A stretch of DNA of 64,000 bases, from positions 54,414,753 to 54,478,752 of the forward strand of contig NC_090281.1 of assembly GCF_037392515.1 (NCBI RefSeq), in the 5' to 3' direction. A program made the position numbers and the translations under genes. Numbering within the stretch: the first letter of the stretch is position 1; every line of letters starts with the position of its first letter. The stretch comes from Haliotis asinina (taxonomy: Eukaryota > Mollusca > Gastropoda > Lepetellida > Haliotidae). Below the pieces are notes generated by a model. That model was given only the letters and a program-made list of their open reading frames with translations. It was not told the DNA's origin and ran no database searches. Positions 12,301-22,989 of the stretch are shown one piece after another.

Positions 12301-15300
12301 CATTGCTTTACAGTTCTAATTTACAGTACCCGCGAAGGTCCGTAGTAGAATAGGCCTTCAGCAAGGCCTTGGATGACACATGACATCGGTTCCCAGTTGC
12401 ACAGATCGATGCTCATGGTGTTGATCACTGGATTGTCTGTTCCAGACTCGAATATTTACAGACCACCGCCATATAGCTGGAATATTGCTGCGTGAGGTTT
12501 AAAACGAAACTTACTCACTCATTCTGATTTACAGATGTTGACTGTTACAAAGCATGGTGTCGCACCACTGTGATGATGGGACGTGTGTGTGTTTTTTGTT
12601 CCATGGTGCTCTACACAAAATATCAACCGTGTCTGTTATGGATTATTAGTGAAAATCGTTTGTTTCATAGAAAACTAAAACATTATATCTTATGCGTAAC
12701 AACGTCTTTACTGTTTTTATATGAATTCATCTGAAGAAAGGGTAAGGACTGGTTAGTCGACTATGAGCAGAAAAAATAGTAGAAAGTGAAAATGTTGTCC
12801 AATAACGCTCCGTTTGTTCACACGATCCTCCAACATTTAACAGGCCCACAGAGATTTCGTTTTCTTACATACGGGTATTCATGAATCGGCTCCCACGAAA
12901 TAGTTTTGCTATGATGTCGCGATGGCGTCGCTTTGTGGGATATGACACGAGTTTCAAAGTCACATCTGGAACCACTTGCACAAAGTGACCTCAACGCTAA
13001 GACCGCCTTAAACCTATGTTAGAATATCCAGTCATCGTAGTCCTAACATGGCTTTGTGCAAGTGGACTCTGACCACTACGTCAGCCGTAAGCCGTTGTTA
13101 GCGTGTCACATCGTAACGATCACTGCGAAGACATATCCTGCAGCTCCCTGAAACGATATCGGAGCACGACCGTCACTATCGTACCTAAACGGGTATCTTC
13201 CTATAATGATGACTACCTCCAGTTTGACTATCCATTAACCCCTAAACGTAGCCTTTACGACAGTCGCAACGCTTTGATAACCCTGGGGCAGTTAAATACG
13301 GTTTTTATGAATTCCATGGGACCACTAATTTGAGTTCGTTATAGATCTAACCGTTGTTCCTTGAAAGCGTTTTGACCTAGACAGCGGTCAGGGCTCGTCA
13401 GTTCATTTTGTGAGCGCGTTCGTCATGAACATAGTGTATGTTACTGTCAGAAAATGTGCATTGACGTAACTTCGCGACCACCATCAGTATGTTAAAATAG
13501 TCAATGCTCACTTTGATAAGTTCAAATATATCAAACTTGTTTCTGTGTTGTTTCGCCAGGCTCAGCAAGCAGTGCTTTCATCCAGTGTCCAGACGCGTTG
13601 CTGGGGACGTTCTCCTACACGTACGACGCCGGAAGTGGAGACGTCTGTTCTAGCGGCTCCTACCTTGACGTTTGTACCGACATCACCACCATGACCTTCG
13701 ACTTGTCCATCTGCAGTCAGACGGTCGCATACTCCAGTATGTGTTTCCTAGTCTTGATATTTGAGCAAATATATTTACGAATTCGTTATATCAGCGTGCA
13801 TACTGAAATTTGACATTCTTATAATTATGAAAGTTTATGCTTCCCTAGGATCTGATTTTGACAAAAAAGTGACAGATGAACGAGTCGCAAGAGAGTTTTA
13901 CAGTTTTGCGGAGTGATGACAGAACATAGATCGCATATGGTCGTATATTTCTTGCATTTGTAAATATATTTGAAATTATTAAAACTAGCCAAATTCAAAA
14001 CTGTAGATGTTCTTCCAAATGACGGCAATCAATGAAATTGCCATATTGGTTTGCATAATATTAAGATATGAGATACACTCTGATTCTATGATAGCATATC
14101 TGTACAGATCCAGGACACAATGTCGTTAACTATAGGGTATTACTGTCTGTAACCAAGCAACCAGTCTAAACAAAGGACAAATCCGCGCAAAGAAATAATT
14201 TCCTCTCTTCAGGATATTTTCTCAATAAAAGCGACATGACGTATGGGTACATACAAGATGATATTAAGATGAAAACATTGGTATTATACTTGATGAACCA
14301 AGGAAGATGTGGCATAAGTTCCTTTGTGGCAGAGATACAAGGTTCATCAAAAGGGATTTTGAAAAGGAGAGTCATTAAAATTGCTACAAGGGTTTGAACT
14401 AAACTGAATTTCGGAAGCTTGTTGGTTATTTTGACATTGGCGGCCATCTTGAATGTTTGTGAGTGAATTATTTGGCAGAAACCAAGTCTGACTATTTTGT
14501 AATGCATACGTGCTTTTTTCATGAAAAGATTGAATCACATCCGAAATATGGAAATTCTGTTGGATAATATAAACTAGACGTACATTGCATTTCAAACGAG
14601 GATTGCTATTTTCGCTTGGACAAAAAACATTGACAGTCGTATTTCTGCTTGATCCTAAAAGACGGTGGGTTGGTCGGTTAAAGCGTTAGCTTATCACGCC
14701 GAAGACCCGGGTTCGATTCCGCATATGGGTACAATATGTGAAGCCCATTTCTGATGTCCACCGCTGTGATATTGCGCGAATACTGCTTAAAGCAGCGTTA
14801 AACAACATCACTACTCCCAAGAATGGCTGACGATTACATTTCAGGTGGGGGTGTGGTCAACTGTGTGTACAGCCAGACCGACACGTCGACAGACACAACA
14901 TACGTCGCCGTCTACAACAACGACAACACCACTGACGAGAGCACGACGTACCGATACACGTGTTTGGTAAGTACAATGTACTTCACTATTAACATCTTTG
15001 GGTAAAGAATACACTTAAAAGCTGCATTTTAAAAAATATGCACCCTGCCCTGGTGAGAACCACCAACAAATCCGTACTGTATACGTGACCTACTGTCCAC
15101 TGTGCTCATTCACTCATTTCGCCATGGAAACACCTGGTAGTCTCAAAATGTTCTGATACAAATGTCCACTACAGCGACGTTGACTTTACTGACGCTGACG
15201 TTCTGTTAAAATGAGGTCACCACTCGTGTGTTGTTGCATACCCCTAACAGGTTTCAGCTTTCACTTGTTATTGGTATTAAACTTTAATCACTTATCGATA

Positions 15301-18300
15301 TGTGTTTCGTCATTTGCGTGTTTGTTGTCCACAGGCCGTCTCGGCAACTGGCGCCGTTGTCAACGTCAGCCAAAGCGCCAGGGTCTGCCAGAGCGATCAA
15401 AACGCCACTTATGTGGCAACTGGCGCCACACTACAGCTGACGTCTAACTGTAAGTTCACTTACACTTCTCTATCTAGACACGTATTTGAAGTCTAAGAGG
15501 TCTGATTTCGTCATGCATCATTCCGGTCATCTCGAGTTTGAATCCTAGATTAGACCCGATCTCGATCCTAGGTGTAATACCAGTATATATATGCTTCGTG
15601 TTTTAAATGATCGATAAACGTTTACAAGTAGCGTAATCTGGGGTTTGTCTCCGGAAGTAAGTGACACAAATACCTCACTGTTAAAAACCATCGTTAAAAT
15701 CTACCGAACAATATTTTTACACAACTGCCCCACAAACAAAAGTCTTGATGTGAAGGTTAAATATAAGACGATACTTGTAACAGGCTTACCTAGTTTTATT
15801 ATTCAATTCTAATTCTTGGACTTTTAAACTTTCAGACACCTGTGGTAAGTTGTTGTTTTTCAGTTTTAAACTTTCTCATTTCAACAACACTTTTCACTTT
15901 TTCAAACACCATCTTCTTTTTTATCCATACATCTAACGGATAGCCCAGTGACGGGCTAGGCTATCGTTCACGAATGAGGCTGTTTTAACACACCTTCATG
16001 AAACGCACATTGTCACACCGTAACGTGCATCCAATAGACATCCGTTACTGTTGCATACTTTCATCCATTTGACTCTATTTCTACTGCACCCATCACTGTA
16101 CTGTCCTTTCGCTGTCTAACAGTCAAAGGGAGCCCTTATACCTAGCGACAATTATGTGGGTGGGAAGTTTGTTGTGGTGGGAGACCGTCGATGTATAAAA
16201 GATTATGTATTAAACACGGCAGATTCACGTCACTTCCTATGAAATAAAAGATAAGCTGATTACCCGAGCTCACTATGCAAGAGACCATACCAGCGTTTGA
16301 AATTAGCATAGGCCCTTGCGCCAGAAGTCGACTGAAAAGCTCTCGGACCCACAGCTTTTGTTTTTTGCAAGTGGTTGTAGCTTTGTTTGCTGGGTATTAC
16401 TTACACTGTAGCTACAATATGGGGCCTACACATTCTGATCAGGACCCACACCTTTGTATGGTTCTGAGTCCTTAGGGCCTGCAGCTTTTCAGGATAAGGG
16501 ACAACACTGGACAATGCACTGAAGTGTATATGTCTCTTTCCAGTGCCAACCACTACCACAGCTGCAGTAGCCAGTGCTGACGTCACTTCCATTGTCTCCG
16601 GAACTGTGTCACTGCTCCTGCTGTTGGCCATTGGCGCAGTAGTCCTCGTTGTGTTTTTAAAAGTGAAGAAAAAGAAAGTTGCTCCTAACACGACGCAGGA
16701 TGAGGCTGTTAAACCCAGTTCTGACACAACATTGCAATCTGAAACGAGACCAAGATCTCGCCTCACTGTATCCATTATGGATGTGGAAAGCGACGTGACA
16801 AGCCCACGTGACGTAACTGTATCTGAAAACGAGGCTGTCGTGGATCAAACTGAAGCTCGTCCTTCATTTGAGGATGCGGAAACAGAAACTGATGCGGCTG
16901 AAATAATGTCAAATGAAACAAAGCATGAGGCTGACACAAATAACAAAGCTGCAGAATCTAACCAGGCTGATCTCAAGGTTGAGGATGAATCAAATGACCT
17001 CTCGGCTGTACCTGACAATCACATTCCAGCAATCACGATCACAGACACGGATGCGCAGACAGATGTTGCGGCTAGTACCGTCGTTGAATTGCCGAAGATC
17101 GACACAGAAACTGAGACCTCGCCCCGTGAAGAAAAAACTGACCAAGACACATCAAGATCAACGAAGTCCAAAAATGACACCCCACGCTCCAAAAAATCTA
17201 AAAATACTCCGCGATCGAAGAAGAAAAAGTAGCAGGACAGTTTAAATTGCAGGAAAGAAATAGCATATTAGTTTGTGTGTTTGGCAAGTTTCTCCATACC
17301 ACTGTAAAGGCAAGATGTGGATGACATATACAGTTTGGTGCATCATGGAAGCTAATAATGCCCGATGCAATTTCATGTATGATTTCTTTCCGTGTTTTCT
17401 TCATCAACTTGCCTTAGCATGTGTGTTGACGGGTGTCACTGGTGGGGTATGACATGCTACCTTCTTGCATATACATGTACATTGTACCTTCACGATTTAG
17501 AATTGATTCATAAACACATTGCATGTGAGAACCATTCTGTGAACCGACTTTCTTGGCTGTTGAAATGATTTTGACGCTTTTATCTACATACAACATGGTC
17601 AAAGTAGCTGAAATGATTGATCAACAAAGTCAAAACGTACACAATGTGCGTCATGGTTATGTGAATATTAAGTTGTGTCGTGACTCCCAAAGTATCTAAC
17701 GAAATGACTTACATTTTCAATTTTGCCTAATCAGCACATTTTCTTCACTCTTCCTTGACTTTGTATTTTCATCACACGTTTTGCACTGTTTCCTTAAATC
17801 AGAACGAGAATATATGTTTCATGCATTCCCCCTACATGTGTGCTGTATGATGGTGAAATTCCACCTGCTTTACTGATACCCTGTAACACAACATCTGTAG
17901 CAACACGGTTCTGTGTTTCATTTATTATATCATTGACAGGATATACTACACTGTATCATTGACATGTGCATCTATTGCAGTATATCATTGATGTGAATAC
18001 AAAATACAGTATATCACTGGCATATATACTACTGTGCACTACTATGGTGGAAAGAACGGCTACCATTTTAGACTGCTCAATATAAATGTTCACTATCAAC
18101 TGTATAATTATCATCATCGGTGATGGTGTATTGTAAAAGAAAATATTCTTTAACGTTCTTGACAGAATACATTGACACTAATGATGAACGTTATTTGCAC
18201 GACAGTGGGAGCTGTGCATAATAGCAAAAGAACCAAAAACAACAGGCAAGTTGGTATAGTATTACCCAGTATTAGACGGCGGTTATATTTTCAGTTCCGT

Positions 18301-19367
18301 CAGACACTACAACTACTGCTCCGACGACGACTACTGCTGCTCCTCTTACCGGTAACACCACCGGCATCGCTGTAGGTGTGTCCTTCGCAATCATCATGCT
18401 GGTCCTGCTAGTGGTCCTATTCCTCTTCCTCTTCTGTGGAAAGAAACGAATGAAGTTGTACAAGAGCATTTGTGGCGGGAAATGTGTCGTCTGCTGCTCT
18501 GAAACCCACGAATGCATGCAGTTCAGCTTGCTGAAATGTTGCGGATGTCTGTCGTGGACGAAGATGATCCTACTGCGGTGCTATGAGTGTTGTTGTCCGG
18601 AGTGTAGTCAAGGGCGAGTTGAGCCGTCGGGTGGCGATGTAGAGTCCGGTATCGTCGTGACAGTGACTCCACCGGCAGATGAGAAGAAGGATTCGTTTAT
18701 GCCATTACCGCCTAGCGTTGAGGAGGTGGGCCCTGTAGACTCGCAAGGTAACCCCCGTCGACTTCCCCCTCTGGAAGCCAACAAAACATCACCTATGTCA
18801 GTGATTGAAGAGGAGCCTGATGACACGCCGAGCTCCCCAACCAAACCCCCAGCTATCTCACCCCGTTCTGACGAACCAGAACCGCCACAGGATGCTTCTG
18901 ACGGCAAGATGCAACCGGAAGAGAAGGTTGAGGAGTTGAAGCCTGACGAGCATTTGGTAGCTGTTGCAGGGGAAGAAAGTCAGGGTCAAAAGGCGAAGAC
19001 TGACGAGCAGTTGGTAGCTGTAGCTGGGGAATTTCAAGGTCAAGAGTCGGAAGTTGAGGTAACTAAGGTAAAGGAGCTCACGAGTGTGGAGGAAGGGGGT
19101 ATGGTCAAAAATGACTCCACTGTCGACGGAGGTAAGGTGGCTCAGTCTGCAAATGAGGAAGAAATCACTCCGTCTGAGTCAGGCCCTACTCCAGTCCCGC
19201 CGGAAACTACGCCGGACCAACCTGAAACTGCCCCACCAGCTGAAACAGCTCAATCCGATCAGCCAGAGACTCCGTCAGATACAACTACAGCCCAGCCTAC
19301 TCAACAAACGACAGCAGCAAGGGAACTTGACCTCAAACCAGTAGAGCATTCCACACCCAGAGATTGA
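9333..19367 (+). CDS. Type I membrane protein with DUF7044/DUF7042-like ectodomain and two alternative C-terminal exons
   Basis: Common exons: 9333-9384 (signal peptide MVKFVITVCLLLFCANA), 10247-10409, 11725-11834, 12156-12284, 13560-13736, 14845-14966 and 15335-15449, then an optional 9-nt exon 15836-15844. Every boundary has AG/GT and the phases agree throughout. The ectodomain (residues 18 to about 292) starts with CTFPSDLTGTWVTS and contains FDCDTL; a second unit has CPDALLGTFSYTYDAG, VCSSGSYLDVC and YRYTCL. This Cys/Gly/Trp pattern (C.FP..L.GTW, then CP..L.GTF.Y.Y) is that of DUF7044 and DUF7042 modules in uncharacterised invertebrate membrane proteins. Likely N-glycosylation sites are NTT, NVS and NAT. 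Two last exons follow, giving 521- or 649-residue proteins. Function is unknown; cell-surface receptor or adhesion is inferred from topology. Domain assignment is from memory of the pattern. The stop positions and frames are seen directly. Confidence 0.85.
11530..11617 (+). other. Two small covarying hairpins in intron 2
   Basis: AAGACTATGAAGTCTT (11530-11545) and AAGGCTATAAAGCCTT (11602-11617) are both perfect 6-bp stems with 4-nt loops, each preceded by ATCT. An A-T pair in one is G-C in the other. This may be a diverged local duplication. Confidence 0.4.
11858..12010 (+). repeat. Family-1 SINE in intron 3
   Basis: Head GGGTAGCCTAGTGCTTAAAG, then CGCTCGTCACGCC, a GGGTTCGATTCC B-box-like block, GATATTGCTGGAATATTG, and a truncated tail. 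Confidence 0.88.
12328..12524 (+). repeat. Family-2 SINE-like repeat in intron 4
   Basis: ACCCGCGAAGGTCC head, GACATCGGTTCCCAGTTGCA, GATCACTGGATTGTCTG, CCGCCATATAGCTGGAATAT and a TTACTCACTCATT tail. It is lightly deleted in the middle. Confidence 0.88.
12972..13065. mobile_element. Small inverted-repeat element (MITE-like) in intron 4
   Basis: CCACTTGCACAAAG at 12972-12985 and its exact reverse complement at 13052-13065 enclose 66 bp. The 94-bp length with terminal inverted repeats suggests a miniature DNA element. No clear target-site duplication was seen. Confidence 0.5.
14664..14808 (+). repeat. Family-1 SINE in intron 5
   Basis: GGTTGGTCGGTTAAAGCGTT, CGAAGACCCGGGTTCGATTC, a GGGTACAATATGTGAAGCCC block, and a GATATTGCGCGAATACTGC tail region. 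Confidence 0.88.
15836..15844 (+). other. 9-nt microexon of the membrane-protein gene
   Basis: TTTAAACTTTCAG precedes ACACCTGTG, which is followed by a GTAAGT donor. It is phase 1 on both sides. Inclusion adds three residues and turns the junction into Y-T-C-V-P; skipping gives L-P (tail A) or F-P (tail B). The consensus-quality splice sites and the added Cys, which would pair up the ectodomain cysteines, favour real use. Confidence 0.6.
16544..17232 (+). CDS. Alternative last exon A: TM helix and acidic/SK-rich tail
   Basis: Acceptor TGTCTCTTTCCAG, phase 1, 689 nt to a TAG stop. It encodes a short Thr/Ala stalk (PTTTTAAVASAD), a transmembrane segment around residues 310-331 (VSGTVSLLLLLAIGAVVLVV) and a KVKKKK stop-transfer. 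The tail of about 190 residues is rich in Asp, Glu, Thr and Ser, with candidate phosphorylation motifs (SPR, TSPRE), and ends in repeated TPRSKKSKN-type basic units. No known signalling domain was recognised. No canonical AATAAA follows closely; AATATA/TATAAA variants occur near 18,080. Confidence 0.85.
18295..19367 (+). CDS. Alternative last exon B: TM helix, Cys-rich block and Pro/Glu-rich tail
   Basis: Acceptor GGTTATATTTTCAG, phase 1 like exon A, 1,073 nt to a TGA stop. It encodes a Thr/Pro stalk (PSDTTTTAPTTTTAAP), an N-glycosylation site NTT, and a transmembrane helix around residues 317-339. A juxtamembrane block of about 65 residues then has 14 cysteines (motifs CVVCC, KCCGC, CYECCCPEC), plausible palmitoylation or metal-binding sites. 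About 245 residues of Pro/Glu/Thr-rich sequence follow. A 19-residue tandem repeat (DEHLVAVAGE / DEQLVAVAGE) lies at 18942-19055. If not used as an alternative exon it would be a headless gene, as no signal peptide precedes it. Confidence 0.82.
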
Positions 19368-21230
19368 GAGTCTTTTTGAGAGAGGTCAGAACGAACAATG
19401 GTTTTTCAGGGAATATGGTTTATAGTTTAACGACACAACCTTTTCATGTAGATAAGAGATCGGTTGCAAATTTGTTTACATGTGAAATTGGAGTAATATT
19501 AAAGTTACTAGTCGATGAAACACCTAGTTACTGGAAACACGAGTACATGCATGCATTTGTTAGACGTAGGGTGTATATCACTCGCCCTCAGTGATGTAGT
19601 GGACAGATGACATATTGGGACGTGTGGGTGGTACAAAATGTCTTATACAAATCTAGTCTTTTGGCGTCGCTTTATGCATTTTACAACACCCGTACCCAAA
19701 CTCAAAGCAGTCCCTGAAAGCCCACTTACATCTATAAAGAAAAAGCATTTTTCTTTAAAAACGCTGTTCAAGGACCACGAGAAATACAGACATGATAAAG
19801 GGTACACATGTAACTGACGAGAAACACAAACATGACATAGGGTAGACATACAATTGATTTTATATCAGTCTTTATGTTAAATACATGTATGCATTGAAAG
19901 ATACTCAGTAACATAGGTTAAAGGTTTGAGTTCGTTTTTGTTTTTTCTCGTTTTGGTGTTACTCGTTCAGTGTAAGAATGAACCTCCATACGACCGAACA
20001 GTTTTAATCATAGCACATTGCTAGTCGTTGTTTCAGGTCTTTCGTCATTAAATCTTTCGATGTTTCAACGTATAAATATTTCGTTACAATGTCTATGTAC
20101 ATGAAGCACCTTCTAACACAACCCATCCCACAAGATAGACAGTTTGATGTCTCGACAAAACCTTTCGAATTTAATTTGTTGAGCAATTATTTGTACTATC
20201 TGCATTTGTCATGCTCATGTTTGTTAATGTGTTAGCATATGCAAATAATGTTTCTTTGATTATGATGATGTACATATGTATATTGAAAAACGATATATAT
20301 TTTATATTCGTGCCCCGAAGCAACGCTGTGATAGTTTGTGATGATATAATTTCTATGAGCGTGCATATTATTCCAGCATATGTGCTTATGTATATAATGT
20401 TTTCTTTTAACGTTTTCTTTATTCAAAAGCTGTGTTTGGTTATATATTGTTTTAGGTTTGAGAGTGAATTGGTTCATTTTCTACGAGTGTAATCATGTAC
20501 ATAGCGTTCGCATTATACAGGTTCACCTGTACCCCTGAGTAAAACTGTGATAGTTTGTATTATGAGGGTTTTAGAGTGACGTATGGTTTTGAGTTCATGT
20601 AAACATGTATATAATTTCCATTGCCATTTGTTAAAGATGTGTTCTAATGATCTATTACCCCAAAGCAAATCTGTGATAGTTTGTACTATAAGGGTTTGAG
20701 AGTGAAATAATACTATTTATATGTCACTTGCGTTGAAAGGTATAACTCTTAAAGCCAAACTGGGAAATGGATAGCCTAGAGGATGAAGCGTTCGTTCGTC
20801 ACGTCGAGGGCGGGGGTTCGATTCTTCACGATGTGTGAGTGAGCATGATTTATATTTCTAGTAATAATTCAGTTAAGCCCGACAGTTTACTGCATAAGGG
20901 GCCTCACACATTGTACCAATGTGAGAATCGAACCGGACCAGCTTGAAATACAAGCAAACGCTACAGGGCACCACTTGAACTCCCCCCTGCGGACCGAGTA
21001 TACGAATTGTTAAGCCATTTTCTGACATTATTAACGTGTTATTGGTGGAATGTTGGTAAAGCGACATAAAACAAAACATCATCAAAGCAAGTCGTGTTTT
21101 GCAATGAAGGAATGTGTGTTTAAGAGTCCATATACATTTCTGAAGTGGACCTATTCACGAATCTGTTGGTTCATCATTTGGCCGGTGTATGTAGATATTA
21201 ACTATTTTTGTAATAAAGTTTCTGCGTTTT
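19368..21230 (+). other. Probable long 3' untranslated region of isoform B
   Basis: AT-rich and non-coding. Candidate poly(A) signals are ATTAAA at 19498 and AATAAA at 21212-21217, with T/GT-rich sequence following the latter. A diffuse repeat with the block TGTGATAGTTTGT recurs at about 20326, 20545 and 20672, twice followed by AGGGTTT(T/G)AGAGTGA. Two SINE head fragments are inserted at 20765-20850 and 20872-20945. Confidence 0.45.
20765..20850 (+). repeat. Family-1 SINE head fragment
   Basis: GGATAGCCTAGAGGATGAAG, GTTCGTTCGTCACGTC, GGGGGTTCGATTC, then GTGTGAGTGAGC. Only the tRNA-like head remains. A second diverged head fragment follows in reverse orientation (20872-20945, CATTGTACCAATGTGAGAAT, CGAACC). 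Confidence 0.7.
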
Positions 21231-21884
21231 AAGTGAGTTCTTCTATTTCTCCATACGTTGTTTCTGTGCGAAACAATCGGAAATATAGCAGTATCTATTT
21301 GATCTAACTTGATTAAACTTAAACATGAAATATATTGATGAAGAATCATTACTGTGTTGAATGTTGGATTCAAACTAGTAGTTCTGTTGTGAGTTGTAAA
21401 CAACAAAAATGCACACAAACCGAAAACCAAACCAACAGCGCACACTAAATAAATAAATGAATGAATGAATGAATGAATGAATGAATGATCGAACACTTGT
21501 TGGAAATGGAGAAATCATGATATTCAGCGTTGAATGTTGAACGCTGACTGAAGCGGCTGTGAAATCTCGCTTGCAGAACAATCATTCACTGACGGTATCG
21601 TATTGGGATTTTGTCTCTGGGGCTCCGCTGATTTAAACCTACATAAATTGTTGCCTATAACGCTTTTGAGGTCTTGCTCGCTCGTAGTAGTGGGAAGTTT
21701 AACTTTTGAATGTTAAGACCTGCGTGGATATTCCTTCCACTTCATCTAGGTTTTGTAATGCAACTTAACTGTGCACACAAGTCACATATTATGCATGAAC
21801 ATTCCATGACGGGAATCGAATCTGCAAATTATTTTAAATATATTTACAGTTAACATATCCGGATAATGTGTGAGCCACTGTATG
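21231..21884. other. Intergenic with (GAAT)n tract
   Basis: No gene recognised. An AAAT/GAAT microsatellite spans 21447-21487. Confidence 0.6.
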
Positions 21885-22090
21885 TAGGGATCCGTGAAGA
21901 TCCGGTTACAACTGCTCTTCAGCAACCCACACTTGTCGTACAAGGCGGCTAACAGGAACGGGTGTTCAAGATCGGTGACTTGATTGACACACATCATCGC
22001 ATCCCATTTGCCGATGCCCATGCTGTTGATCACTGTATTGTCTTGTCTAGATTCGACTCGATTACAGCACTATACAGGTGTATTATTGCA
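21885..22090 (+). repeat. Family-2 SINE-like repeat
   Basis: GATCCGTGAAGATCCGG head, CTTCAGCAACCCACACTTGT, GGCGGCTAACAGGAACGGGT, CATGCTGTTGATCACTGTAT. The 3' tail is cut off, near the truncated end of the mariner copy. Confidence 0.8.
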
Positions 22091-22099
22091 GCGGTGGAG

Positions 22100-22864
22100 T
22101 CACAACAACCAATACTGGGTGAAGGGATGTGGTCTGATCTTGCCCCGGCGCTTCTCCTTGATTGACTGTCGCACTTGCCTCAACAAGTTAGCGTTATATT
22201 CCCCATTCATTGTTCTTCCTTTTGGTAAGTAGTCTATGTGGATGACACCTTTGCTATCCCAGAAGACTGTCGCCATTACCTTCTGCACTGATTTGGAGGC
22301 TTGGAACTTTTTTGTCCTGGGAGAAGTGACATGTTACCATTCCATGGATTCTTGTTTGCTCTCAGGACCATAGTGGTGGATGCAGGTTTCATCACAGGTT
22401 ACTAGCCTAAAGTGAAAATGTTCTGGATTATTGCTGTATCTGGTTAGCATGGAGGTGCTTATGGTGACCCTTGTTTGCTTCATTTCATCTGTAAGCATTC
22501 TTGGCACCCATCTTGCGCACACCTTAGACATGACGAGATGTTCATGAAGAATTGTCTCGATGGATCCGTATGAAATGCCTGTGGTCTCCTCTAACTCGTG
22601 GAGTGTGATTCGACGATTTTCCAGCACAAGTCTATGCACTCTGTCAATGTTTTCCTGACTAGTGCTTGTTGTTGGGCGACCTGGACGGGGGTCATCATCA
22701 AGACTCTCTCTACTATGCTTAAATTCATTGACCCATCGTTTGATGGCAGCAGCTGAAGGGGAAGACTTCCCATAAACTGCCGAAAGCCTTTCTTCAATGT
22801 TCTTCGCCGAGTTTCCTTTAAGAACTAAAGACTTAATTACTGCTCTGTACTCAGTTTTATTCAT
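22100..22864 (-). pseudogene. Mariner transposase, one nonsense codon and truncated C-terminus
   Basis: From MNKTEYRAVIKSLVLKGNSA (start near 22864) the minus strand encodes a helix-turn-helix region, the linker DDDPRPGRPTTS, the second DNA-binding part (ITLHELEETTGISYGSIETI) and VTCDETCIHHYGPESKQESM, the block with the first catalytic Asp (usual form TGDE). A TAA at 22334-22336 interrupts after SMEW; the same frame then continues HVTSPRTKKFQAS through VMATVFWDSKGVIHIDYLP to about 22135. The second Asp block (HQDNA type) and the rest are missing. Apart from the stop, no frameshift is visible, so the copy is fairly young. Confidence 0.92.
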
Positions 22865-22989
22865 TTTCACTGCCGTGAGGGGGTCTCTTTCTGTCAATGT
22901 GAGCTGTTCAATAACTTCTGAGAGTAGGATACCAAAACTTATATATCACATCAGCTACACCCCAAGGTTCAATGTCGTACCATAGGCTG

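Noticed and set aside
14166..14522. 118-codon minus-strand frame with hydrophobic stretches
   Set aside because: Lies in intron 5 of the opposite-strand gene; no family match or splice context.
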